Below, in pieces: positions 1 through 8,635 of a DNA stretch of 25,689 nt. Source of the stretch: Bremia lactucae (taxonomy: Eukaryota > Oomycota > Peronosporomycetes > Peronosporales > Peronosporaceae); assembly GCF_004359215.1 (NCBI RefSeq), contig NC_090615.1:774176-799864 (forward strand), given 5' to 3'. Position 1 is the first letter of the stretch. The number at the start of each line of letters is the position of its first letter. Below the pieces are notes generated by a model. The model searched no databases and was not told the DNA's origin. It saw nothing but the letters and a program-made list of their open reading frames with translations. The position numbers and the translations under genes are program-made.

Positions 1-1287
1 CTCCTAGTGGATTCGGGTGCATCACAAAATTTTGTGAAACTCGCGGCTCTAAGAAAGAGACCGGCGATGTTTGAGTCGCTTTGCCAGGATGGCAAGCGAG
101 AAGAGGCGACCGTTCGTTTAGCGAACGGCGCGCTCGTTAAGTCTGAGGGAGTTCAGGTAGAACTCGCCTTCAGCTTTAGTGACTTCTCTTGTAACGAGAA
201 GTTCACAGTGCTAGGAATGGAGAGTCCGTATGACTCATCCTAGGCATGCCATGGTTGGCAAAGTTCCAACCATAAATAGACTGGCGTACACGCACAGTTG
301 CGAACTCTACGTAGGACACCGGAAAGGATGTGCTCCTGCGAGAGGCCTACGCAACTGATGTCGTGTCGAGCACAGTTGAAGGTGCGTTGACAGAATGTCA
401 AACGTCACCAATTCCTACCCAGCTCGTGGAGACTGAGGTAGTGAATAGGACGAAGACAAGTAGTCATGCGTCCGAATGTCCTGCACAGAACCGAGAGCCT
501 GTGGCAGTAGACGGCGAGCTGACAAGAAGTCATGCGTCGCATAAACCGGCACAGTGCCAAGAGCCTGTTGCGGTTGGAAGGGGTGCGTTAGCCAGGAGTG
601 CAACGACACCCGCTTCCCAGAAAAGGGTCGTGGTAACTCGAAAGATGAGTATTCGACAGATTAGGACGATCAAAGGCACTTTTAAACGAGTGTACCTTTG
701 GATCAGTCTCTAATGAAGAGGACGGGCCTTCGAACGAGGTGTTCGAGGCCGTCAAAGACAAATTTACGGAGGCATCCTCAGTTGAGGTGCTCCGGCAAGT
801 CTTTAAATCTGCCGAGGAGATAGTTAAATTTCCGGAGATGTCGTGGGATCTGTTCCTTGCCGAATTAAAGGAAGGAATGGAAGGAAAGATCCACGAAATA
901 GTCACACCAGTTCCAGAAGAGAACTTGGTGAACTGCTGTTCGTCGTCCACAATGGACGAGAGCGTCCTAGAAACGGACAAAAAGGAGCGGTACGCTGCTC
1001 AAGGCTGAGATGTCTTGAGAGACAGTCCGTTCTTTGAGGTTCTGTGAAAACTTCGTGATGTGCTCCCAGAAGAAGTGCCGAGCCGCCTTCCAGCAGATAG
1101 GGGCATCGGGCACGAGATAGACCTCGAACCTGGCACCAAGTATTGTGTGACCAGGCAATGGCCGTTGCCGAAAGAACAAGTCGATTATATCGATGAGTTC
1201 TTCGACAAACGAGCCAAGGCGGGACATGTGCGTGAGAGCAAATCGCTTCACTGCAGCCCGACCTTTTGTGTGCGTAAAGTCACAGGT
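1..1287 (+). pseudogene. Ty3/gypsy aspartic protease to RT amino-terminal remnant
   Basis: The retropepsin active site DSGAS is at 10-24, followed by protease sequence to about 300, a poorly conserved linker (330-713), a segment at 739-1050, and the start of a gypsy RT (1060-1287) with the recognisable stretches LPADRG, HEIDL and QWPLP. RT stops before its palm, so the catalytic aspartates are absent. Compared with the inverted copy, this copy lost one C near 232, which shifts the frame and ends the first ORF at 243. A Trp codon near 275 has become a stop, and TGG became TGA at 1006. A TGA at 1045-1047 and a frameshift near 700-735 occur in both copies, so they are older than the duplication. 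Confidence 0.85.
462..596 (+). repeat. Imperfect tandem 66-nt coding repeat in gypsy linker
   Basis: Two consecutive units each encode SHAS, then PAQ, EPVAV and a short charged tail; unit 2 starts 66 nt after unit 1 (462 and 528). The repeat is also present in the inverted copy. It lies between protease and RT, where gypsy polyproteins of this kind vary most. No function can be assigned. Confidence 0.65.
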
Positions 1288-1819
1288 ATGTGCTACCGGT
1301 GTGGAGCAACAGGACACATCAAAGCACGATGCCCGAAAGGCAAAAAGAGCAAAGATGCGGATTTTGTTTTGACCGTTCAAGATGACCAGTCAAAGGGTGT
1401 GAATCATTGGATTCTGGACAGTGGCTCAAGTCGACACCTCGTCAACGACCTAAGTCTACTGAGGACGTGGTCGACTGCCAAAAACAGTGCTTCACTGCGG
1501 CATCAGATGGTGGCACCTTGAAGATCACCAAGCAAGGAAGTGCAGTGATACGAGTCCCGGCACTTGGCGAGGTAAAGACCATCTGACTTCTTGATGTTCA
1601 ATTCGCATCCAATTTGGAGCGAAACATCATCTCCTATGGTAAACTGGAGACAAAAGGATGTGTGCTTGAATATCGAGAAGGGAGGCGTGTTGTGGTCTCT
1701 TGTTCCGGTGGTGACCCTATCATGGACGTGGAACGGCTAGATGATGTGCTCATGATCAAGTTTTCGATGATGAACGTATTGATGACCTTCGTGGATTTGG
1801 ATCACCAAAAAATGAGGTC
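1288..1819 (+). pseudogene. Ty1/copia Gag zinc knuckle and aspartic protease (damaged)
   Basis: Immediately after the gypsy RT fragment, and in its frame, comes a CCHC knuckle (C at 1291, C at 1300, H at 1315, C at 1330), then a Lys-rich stretch and the copia protease site ILDSGSS (Asp codon at 1417). In a normal copia element the knuckle is the end of Gag, which packages RNA, and the protease cuts the polyprotein. The rest of copia Gag is absent, replaced by gypsy sequence. The frame breaks near 1470-1521 in both copies. A TGA at 1585-1587 is private to this copy (CGA in the inverted copy, a C-to-T change). Protease flap and C-terminal sequence continue to about 1819 in another frame. Confidence 0.85.
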
Positions 1820-2760
1820 ATGGATGTCACTTCTAATGCCGGCCTAGCACATGATGAGGACTTACAGCGAGGAAGTTTGATACATTTTCACCGCCGTATG
1901 GGTCACCTCTGCTACGATACGATCCTCAAGATGGCTAAGGACCCCGCCTCTGGTATCAAGTTGACCGATACCAAGCGTGATACTTGCCTAGCATGTGCAA
2001 AAGGTAAACAAACAAAAACCGTGCAGTCAATCAAGGACAGTGGTTAAATTGCACCCTTCGATGTGGTCGGTGGAGTCATTTGTTCCGACCTCAAAGGTTT
2101 CATGACTCCACGTGATCGGCTTGGCAACCGATATTTGATCAATTTCATTGATCATCGGTCAAACTACTGCCGTATATTTCTAGCCAAGACCAAGGATGCC
2201 GCGGCAATGAACTTTAAGCATTTTTAGGTGGCTTTCGAAAGACGATTTAATTGCCGTATACACGTCTTTCGTACAGACGGTGGAGGCGAATACAAGCCTT
2301 TGGATGTTTTCTGCAAGGTAACCGGTGTCTCTCGTCAAATCAGCAAGCGTGGAAACCAGGCCAGCAATGCAAAGCTGAAAGGATGTATCGCACCATCATG
2401 AACATGGTGCGTAGCATGGTGTTTGCAAGTGGACTACCCTTGCATTTTTTGGGGTGATGCTGCTGAGTATGCAGCCTACATCCTCAACCGTAGTCCTACC
2501 AAGGCAAACGAAGGCGGTGTATCGCCAGTCGAGTTGCTGACCAAAAAAGCACCTAACCTGAGCGACATAGTGATATTTGGCTCAAGGTGTACTGTGCATC
2601 AGCATACCAACAACAAGTCCTTGGGTGTGCGAGGAAAGATGGCCATCGTTGTCGGTAAGAGCGACAAAACCAAGGGATATCGTGTATATCTACCAAAAGA
2701 ACGTATCGTGGTTGTATCTCAACACGTAACCAACATTGAGACTCTGACGGATGCTCAAAA
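1820..2760 (+). pseudogene. Ty1/copia integrase (damaged)
   Basis: The GAG-pre-integrase HHCC zinc region is at about 1876-2010 (HFHRRMGH ... CLACAKGK). The core follows with the three acidic positions: Asp at 2087 (SDLKG), Asp at 2276 (TDGGGEY) and Glu at 2376 (AERMYRT), the D-D-35-E pattern of integrases, which join element DNA to the host chromosome. The frame changes around 2230-2460, and there are stops at 2045-2047 (shared with the inverted copy) and 2227-2229 (a probable CAG to TAG). From 2423 an open frame of 211 codons carries the integrase C-terminal part and the start of RT. The inverted copy stops at the position matching 2166, inside this domain. Confidence 0.88.
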
Positions 2761-2939
2761 CCGTGAGTGGAACATCAACACTTCCGAAGGTCAGGAGGAG
2801 CCAGATGACAAGGATAACGAGCGTCTAGCGAAAAGCCGTTCACCCATTTGGACACGCGACAGGCACGAGATAAGGTCACGACAAGCGAGCGCAAACAGGT
2901 GCAGTGAACCTGCAGTTGTTGAACAGCAAGACAGTGTGA

Positions 2940-4590
2940 ATACAATCAGGAAGCCAGATCCTAGAAACTACAGTGAAGCATTGAAAAGTAGTTTCAAGGA
3001 CAAGTGGAAGCCAGCTATGGAAGAAGGGTTGACGGCACTGGAAACGAATGATGTCTGAAAAGTGGTCGTGCCACCTGAAGGCTCACACGTCCTGCGCAAC
3101 AAGTGGGTTTTCAAGACGAAGACTGATGCCAACGGACATGTTGAGCGATAAAATGCAAGATTAGTTGCCTGTGGCAACAAACAACTTTTCGGCGTTGATA
3201 ACACCTTAACATTTGCTGCCGTGATGGAAATAGGCACCGTCAAGGTGATCCTAGTACTCTCGCATCGATGGAACGTTTTAGCACGTCACGGGGACGTGCC
3301 GAACGCATATGTTAAGGCCGAAAAGGAAAAGAACCTCGACATCTACATGCGTGTGCCACCTGGAATACAAGTGTCTAAAGACACCTTAATGTCGCACGGA
3401 GTCGAAGGCTCAAGACGACTTGCATTGCTGCTGAAGAAGTCACTATACGGCTTGAAGCAAGCCGGAAGGTTGTGGAGCAAGCTGTTACACTCAAAGCTGA
3501 TCGACTTGAACTTTATGCAATGTTTGACGGACATGTGCTTGTACATAAAGAAAACTGCTAAAGATGTGACGATCGTCGGCGTTTATGTGGATGATCTATT
3601 GGTCACAGGAACTTCAACAAAAGTGGTTGACGAGTTCTTCCAGAGCATGTCGTCGCTCGAAATCAAGGATTTTGGGGTCGTGAACAAGTTTCTTGGTTTG
3701 CGTGTACTATTGGATGCGAAGAATGGCTATGTGCTTGATCAAGAAGTCACAATCAACGCGATACTCAAGGACCACGGGCTGGAATCAGCAAACGGAGTTC
3801 GAACGCCAATCGGAGATGATTGCAACGACTCTGGACCAGAAGACTCGACGATCTTAAAGACAGCAATTACAGGCGGGGAAGGAAGCGTGAAGGTTTTTTA
3901 ATCTTTGATTGGAAGTTTACTCTGGATCGCTAGATGCACCCGACCGAACATCAGTTTTGCCGTCCATCGAGCAACACGACAAACGCACAAGCCGACACTA
4001 CGCGACTGGAAGATGGCCAAGCGTATCGCTAGATACCTGAAGGAAACGAAGACACTGAAACTATGCATCGACAGCATGACTAAGAAGAATGACCCGATCA
4101 GGATTGAAAGTTGGAGCGACGCTGACTTCGCAGCAGACAAGACAGATCGAAAGTCGGTGTCAGGGTGCGTGCTGACGATGAACGGCGCAGTTGTGCTTTG
4201 GATTTGCAAGAAACAAGGCGGAGTATCGCTAAGCACCATGGAGGCAGAATTCATTGCTGCTTCGCAAGCTGGTCGCTTTTGGAGTTGAAGGAACTGTTTG
4301 GAGAATTGGGCATGAAGATTGTCAAGGCTATGCCCATGTGGATGTACAATTAAGCAGCGATCAAGCAACTGGAGGATGAGAAGAGCACCACAAGTGCGAA
4401 GCAGGCCGATATCCGTTTCAAGTTTATCTGTCAACATGCTCAAGAGAAAATGCTGAAACCAAGCTTTATCAAGTCAAGTGACATGATCGCGGACCTGCTT
4501 ACGAAGGCCTTGCCAGCAACAAGAATCCAAGACTTACGCGAGATGTTTAAGTTGAAGGCCATGGAAGATGCCGTCGAGGAGGAGTTTTAA
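2940..4590 (+). pseudogene. Ty1/copia reverse transcriptase and RNase H (damaged)
   Basis: RVT_2-type RT starts near 2965 (NYSEALKS), passes the fingers motif NKWVFKTK, motif A (GDVPNAYVKAE, about 3294-3326), SLYGLKQAGR, and the catalytic YVDDLL (YVDD codons at 3584-3595). RNase H follows: WSDADFAADKTDRKS near 4110-4155 and STMEAEF near 4230-4250, with C-terminal sequence ending at the TAA at 4588-4590. Breaks are a TGA at 3056-3058 (TGG expected), a stop near 3150, a frame change near 3901 and further stops near 4287 and 4351. The catalytic residues themselves are preserved, so decay is not old. Confidence 0.92.
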
Positions 4591-4930
4591 AAGGTACTGT
4601 TTCTGACAGGTCATCAAGATTTTAAGCCCAAGCTCAAGATCAGTTACAGGTAATATGCGACGTCACCTGATTGGCTGTTTCGTTGTGGCATCTTGACAGA
4701 TGGAACGAGAAGGTACGGACGACACATCATGAGATCGGGAGAGATGGACGACATGTGATGAGATGGCACATGGGACGGGGAGTTTCGGCCACCATGTGCG
4801 ATTGATCTGGTCAACATGGGGTTCCGTTGGAAATGCACGTTGTAGTGTTGATGGGGAAGAGTAGTTAACACTAATATATTCACTTTTGCTTCTACTACCT
4901 CTGCAACAAGTGCAGAACCTCATTCTAACA
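4585..4930 (+). repeat. Probable copia 3' LTR with purine tract
   Basis: A purine tract CGAGGAGGAG (4575-4584) abuts a TTTTA start (TGTTA expected, one base changed). The segment ends in TAACA at 4930, giving the inverted ends normal for copia LTRs and a length of 346 bp. The pol stop lies a few bases inside the LTR. The right boundary is supported independently because homology to the host gene starts at 4931. No second copy is in the window, so the left edge is less certain. Confidence 0.55.
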
Positions 4931-5110
4931 GATTCCAACAGCTCATTACTGGTATGCTGACAAGTCACTGATGTTATACCTCATCTGACTCGCTATTATC
5001 CCTCTTCTAGACCAAATGCTTCAGTTAGACCCTAAAGAAGTGGCCTTATTCGTTAAATCATGATTTTACGAGAGAATTTTGATAAACCACGCTTCGGACA
5101 CAGGTGAGCG
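4931..5110 (+). pseudogene. Host NTPase-family gene fragment: exon 1 end, intron, exon 2 start
   Basis: The sequence matches the 5' part of the minus-strand gene at 18794-18643. Exon 1 end encodes DSNSSLL (DLDSSLL there), then a GTATGC donor, a 73-bp intron (4952-5024) ending in TTCAG, and exon 2 beginning LDPKEVALFV, like LDPKEMASFV and LDPEEMASFV in the other two members. A TGA follows at once (about 5058), and after a small deletion a trace of similarity continues to about 5110. The missing exon 1 start should lie left of the window, split off by the copia insertion. The fragment cannot be expressed as a protein. Confidence 0.75.
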
Positions 5111-5185
5111 GTGCGCATGTATACATCAATAATATGAACACTAGCCTCACATCACTAACGAAGGTAGCGACCTACGTTAGCGGGA

Positions 5186-5386
5186 GTGCGCGCTATAGTT
5201 GAGAAATGGACCGACATTACGAAAACCGAAGCAGATAAATATAATCGTGAAGGGTATACAGCCAAGCCTATGGCATTAGACTTGGATTCGAGAGCAAAGA
5301 ACATTCTGACAGCATGCACTGGAGAATGTTATTGGAAAAGACGGGCGACTTATTCCAGCGGTGCAACAGCTTTTAACCTCCAATGA
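5186..5386 (+). pseudogene. Unrecognised ORF fragment, possibly copia gag
   Basis: An open frame of about 60 codons contains KWTDITKTEADKYNREG and LDSRAKNILTAC. The pattern of a charged tract followed by DSRAKN-I is reminiscent of copia Gag amino-terminal regions, and the copia remnant resuming after the LTR composite (8677 onward) lacks exactly this part. The two could therefore be halves of one element split by the 5428-8635 insertion. This is inference only. The ORF has no convincing start and ends in a TGA at 5384-5386. Confidence 0.3.
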
Positions 5387-5427
5387 CTGACTTGAGAGTA
5401 GCGAAATAAGTTTTTCTTTGTGAACTC

Positions 5428-5978
5428 TGTAGGCGGGCACGTCGTAATGCGGCCACGCTCTACTAGAACACACCCTAGCACAGCGAGGAAGCGGTTTGAC
5501 CTGCTTCTCTTGCGTGCAGTGAGGTAGTTGTGGTGGGCGCGCAAGCGACCTCACCCAACACACTAAGAACTCTGGTAAAGTGACGTCACGGGAGCGGTAA
5601 TCCGTCTCCTCGTGCGCACTTACCAAGTAGGTAGTAATTTTCAGACTGATTTATATTTAATAGAATTAAATACAAATACTTATTTTTGCCAATTAAAATG
5701 ATATCTCTATAGATATCATTTAATATGAATTGCGAGCGTATCTTTATAGATACCTCGCGTAACTGATGACGCTAGCCGTCATCATGGATGAAGCTGGGCG
5801 TCATCCCTCCTAATGTGAATGCACCCATGTGCATCACATCCACAAGGGTTGGTCACAGTCGTGCACCACACCCGAGTGTTAAGTCTAATACTATTATTAA
5901 GTAATTGACCATCCCCTTTTAGTACCAAATGTACTTAATGGGGACTGTGTAACATTAGGGCAACTTTAGCCCGTTACA
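5428..5978 (-). repeat. LTR1 copy A
   Basis: It runs TGTAGGCGGG to CCCGTTACA on the plus strand, 551 bp, with matching copies at 8083, 11401, 12386 and 17023. Strand is given by the TGTAACGGGC edge, which carries a purine tract just outside it (complement of 5979-5991). It contains several palindromes: around 5700-5722, 5765-5783 and 5925-5940, plus a terminal hairpin at 5946-5978. Confidence 0.9.
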
Positions 5979-6110
5979 CCATTCCCCTCTTGAAGAACGA
6001 ATTTACATTTTTAAATTCGACAGAGTAGAGAGAGGAACTGCGAGCAGCTTTTCGCGCCGCTAGTTCACTCGATCACTCTCGCGCACGTGTTTCCATACAC
6101 GGCGCCCAAG

Positions 6111-6950
6111 ATGCCACCTAAAAGGGGCTACGTTGGTGGGTCGTCTGCGAAGACGCCCACACAACCTCGCACTATGCGCACGCGCCGCGTTAATTCGCCG
6201 CCCGCGTCTAATGCCTTAGTCGGAACGCAGACAGCCACTGCGGCTGTCGCGTTAATAGGTCTAAAGGATCCAACCCACTCTAACAGTGAGGATGTTGATC
6301 CGTCGCTCATTGTCGACTACAATGAGTCGACACCGTTGCCATCACCTCACAGTAGTGATGTTGACAACGAGCTCATGAGGAGTGATGATGCGGCATTATT
6401 GCCCATCCAAACGTATCATGGCTCACAACATGGAGACAGCATCTTTTACGATTGCTGTCCCATCGACAGGTAATAAGAGCGCTGCCCGTAAAGGCGCAGC
6501 TGCTTCTCCGTTGGGTATTACCACAACGCCTTATGCTCAGACCATACTTCATAATGGTTCTGACATAGAGGATTCGGAGCCTAAAGCTCCGCCGACGACA
6601 CGTGAACGTGTTCAGTCGGTGTCACAAGCCAGTCGTTTAGAACGCGGCTATGTGACGGGTGGCATTCCAAAGATGCCCCCTCCATCTAAATGGCCTCGTT
6701 TAGACGGGCCAAGAGCGTCGCTCCTAGAGCGCGCTCTTGTAGACGCACATAATTATTATGACGTCTTTAATTCTTGGAGGGCTCAGGGAAATTCGCTTGG
6801 GCGTGTTTTCCCGATCCCGGTCGTGTTGCGTTGCTTTAAAATGAAACGCCCGACCAATACGAGGCGGAATTGTTGCGCCGCATTCATCCGAATTCCGATG
6901 CGATGAAACAGCGGTCGCAACGAATTAATTTCGCCCGCTTGCATGTGTAA
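6111..6950 (+). pseudogene. LTR1-associated ORF, copy A (Gag-like or accessory protein)
   Basis: The start ATG at 6111 opens MPPKRGYVGG, a basic Pro/Thr/Arg-rich amino end, then an acidic part with VDPSLIVDYNES and PLPSPHSSD. The frame is lost near 6412 (copy E has extra bases there) and resumes in another frame to PPPSKWPRLDGPRASLLERA, then shifts again near 6835. No retrotrans_gag domain, knuckle or protease is visible. A related DPSL-x-VDY motif occurs in the ORF beside LTR2 (14932-15220), so the two families share this protein. It could be the Gag amino end or an accessory protein encoded antisense to the element; the sequence does not settle this. Confidence 0.6.
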
Positions 6951-7171
6951 GAAATCATGGGTGGTACTGTACCCCCTATTTATTACATTATTTTTTTCAA
7001 AAAATGAAATCTCTGGAGCTCCAAGACGTGGAAAGATTCCGAGCGATGGCTAGATATCAATGACGAACGTTTGAGAAGTATGCTTTTTGAGCCGCTTCAT
7101 TATGAAAATGTTAAGGTAAGAGTAGTCATATACAACTTTTCACAACTCTGCATCTGCTAGTCCATTTGAGA
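6951..7171. other. Spacer inside the composite; no confident gene
   Basis: Short plus-strand open stretches such as WKDSERWLDINDERLRS (about 7028-7078) look protein-like but have no start or family match. A GTAAG at 7116 and a CTGCTAG ending at 7160 could bound a 45-bp intron, which is shorter than the others in this window, so I do not call it. Confidence 0.35.
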
Positions 7172-7950
7172 CTAGCGAAGAGGCCTCAGCTGGAGGTCCT
7201 TTTCATAGGCAGCCACCAAGCCGGGCACATCAATACGTAGGGTATCGATCGGTTCCCAAGAGTCAAAACTCTTCGGGTAACCTTTCCATTGGACGAGGAT
7301 CTGATACCCTTGCCTCACGGAGCGGTGGGCAAGCAACCTTCCAACAAGGAAGCGTTGATTCCCACCCGCATCCATCAGTGCAGGTGGCGCCCGATAGGAG
7401 TGGCGATCTCGCCCACCTACTCGCGGCTGCCTTACCTTCGTCCGTTCAGTCACATGCGTTAATCGCTGCTGAACGACGTATTGCGGATCTCGAGGGTCAA
7501 GTCTTGCGACTGACCTCGGATCTCGTTGATGTTCGAGCAAACAGGTTATGAAGGCCTGAATACTCCGAGCTTGGGCCTTTTTGAGCGGATAATGCTGAGG
7601 GATCTGCGTTAATCGCGTGATGTCCCTCGCTCTCCGAGTCCTGTTCGTGGTGGGAGGAGTCGGTCGGCTGATAGTTTTTCGCCTTCTCCGTCTCCGCGTC
7701 ATTACTTTGAGGTGATGGCAACGGCGTCGACTCATTGTAGTCAACAGTGAGCGACGGATCAACATCGTCACTGTTAAAAAAAAAGTGGGATGGATCCTTA
7801 GCCCTGTTAACGCGACAGCAGCAGTAGCTGTCGGCGTGTCGACTAAGGCATTAGACGCTGCGGCTTGTTAACGCGGTGCGTGCGCTTAGTGCGAGGTTGA
7901 GTGGGCGACTTCGCAGACGACCCACCAACATTGCCCCTTTTCGGTTGCAT
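7172..7950 (-). pseudogene. LTR1-associated ORF copy B ending in a chromodomain
   Basis: Reading leftward from the ATG at 7950, the amino end (QPKRGNVGG, then DPSLTVDYNES and PLPSPQS) matches copy A. After about 7700 it diverges into an acidic, Ser/Glu-rich stretch and, in another frame, an Arg-rich region. The carboxyl end is a clear chromodomain at 7351-7202: FLVGRLL, QGYQILVQWKGYP and SWEPIDTL, with the aromatic and Trp positions used for binding methylated histone tails. Chromodomains normally sit at the end of gypsy integrase and steer insertion. Here there is no integrase, RT or protease between the amino end and the chromodomain, so this is an internal deletion of a larger element or a distinct small chromodomain protein. 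Frameshifts break it. Confidence 0.7.
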
Positions 7951-8068
7951 CTTGGGCGCCGTGTATAGAAACACGTGCGCGAGAGTGATCGAGTGAACTA
8001 GCGGCGCGTAAAGCTGCTCGCAGTTCCTCTCTCTACTCTGTCGAATTTAAAAATGTAAATTCGTTCTT

Positions 8069-8082
8069 AAAGAGGGGGATGG
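8069..8082 (+). other. Polypurine-like tract abutting LTR1 copy B
   Basis: AAAGAGGGGGATGG lies directly before TGTAACGGGC. The same tract precedes LTR1 copy D (12372-12385) and, on the other strand, copy A (5979-5991). In LTR elements such a tract primes plus-strand DNA beside the 3' LTR. It therefore argues that the TGTAACGGGC edge is the LTR start. Confidence 0.55.
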
Positions 8083-8635
8083 TGTAACGGGCTAGAGTTG
8101 CCCTAATGTTACACAGTCCCCATTAAGTACATTTGGTACTTAAGGGGATGGTCAATTACTAAATAATAGTAATTAGACCCAACACTCGGGTGTGGTGCAC
8201 ATTTGTGACCAACCCTTGTGGATGTGATGCACATGGGTGCATTCACATTAGGAGGGATGACGCCCAGCGTCATCCATGATGACGGCTAGCGTCATCAGTT
8301 ACGCGAGGTATCTATAAAGATACGCTCGCAATACATATTAAATGATATCTATAGAGATATCATTTTAATTGGTAAAAATAGGTATTTGTATTTAATTCTA
8401 TTAAATATAAATCAGTCTGAAATTTACTACCTACTTGGTAAGTGCGCACGAGGAGACGGATTACCGCTCCCGTGACGTCACTTCACCAGAGTTCTTAGTG
8501 TGTTGGGTGAGGTCGCTTGCGCGCCCACCACAACTACCTCACTGCACGCAAGAGAAGCAGGTGCAAACCGCTTCCTCGCTGTGCTAGGGTGTGTGCTAAG
8601 TAGAGCGTGGCCGCATTACGACGTGCCCGCCTACA
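8083..8635 (+). repeat. LTR1 copy B
   Basis: It runs TGTAACGGGC to GCCTACA, 553 bp, inverted relative to copies A, C and E. Copia sequence follows directly on the right. It carries the same chain of palindromes as the other copies. Confidence 0.9.

Larger units (their letters stand above)
1..4930 (+). mobile_element. Chimeric Ty3/gypsy-Ty1/copia retroelement, 5' end outside window
   Basis: One continuous plus-strand coding remnant begins as a Ty3/gypsy protease and RT amino end (1-1287), then becomes a Ty1/copia Gag knuckle, protease, integrase, RT and RNase H (1288-4590), and closes with a copia-like 3' LTR (4585-4930). Host-gene homology restarts exactly at 4931, which fixes the right edge. 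The left edge lies outside the window; the inverted copy at 12675-14930 shows some more gypsy sequence upstream of the protease. Many stops and frameshifts mean this copy cannot make Pol. It is either a real mosaic element or a nested insertion whose other edge was lost; the duplicated, in-frame junction favours a mosaic. Confidence 0.75.
5428..8635. mobile_element. Composite of two inward-facing LTR1 copies with damaged ORFs between
   Basis: LTR1 copies at 5428-5978 and 8083-8635 are in opposite orientation. The inverted homology continues inward through the first part of the ORF, to about 6365 on the left and about 7695 on the right, so the arms are about 0.94 kb with about 1.3 kb of unique sequence between. 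An ordinary LTR element has direct repeats; this one does not. I see no clear target-site duplication (AACTC on the left, GAAGA on the right). Possible origins are two elements joined by recombination, an insertion of one into the other with deletion, or an auto-integration product. Confidence 0.7.

Noticed and set aside
7116..7160. GTAAG...CTAG that could be a 45-bp intron
   Set aside because: It is shorter than the other introns here, with no identifiable exons on either side.
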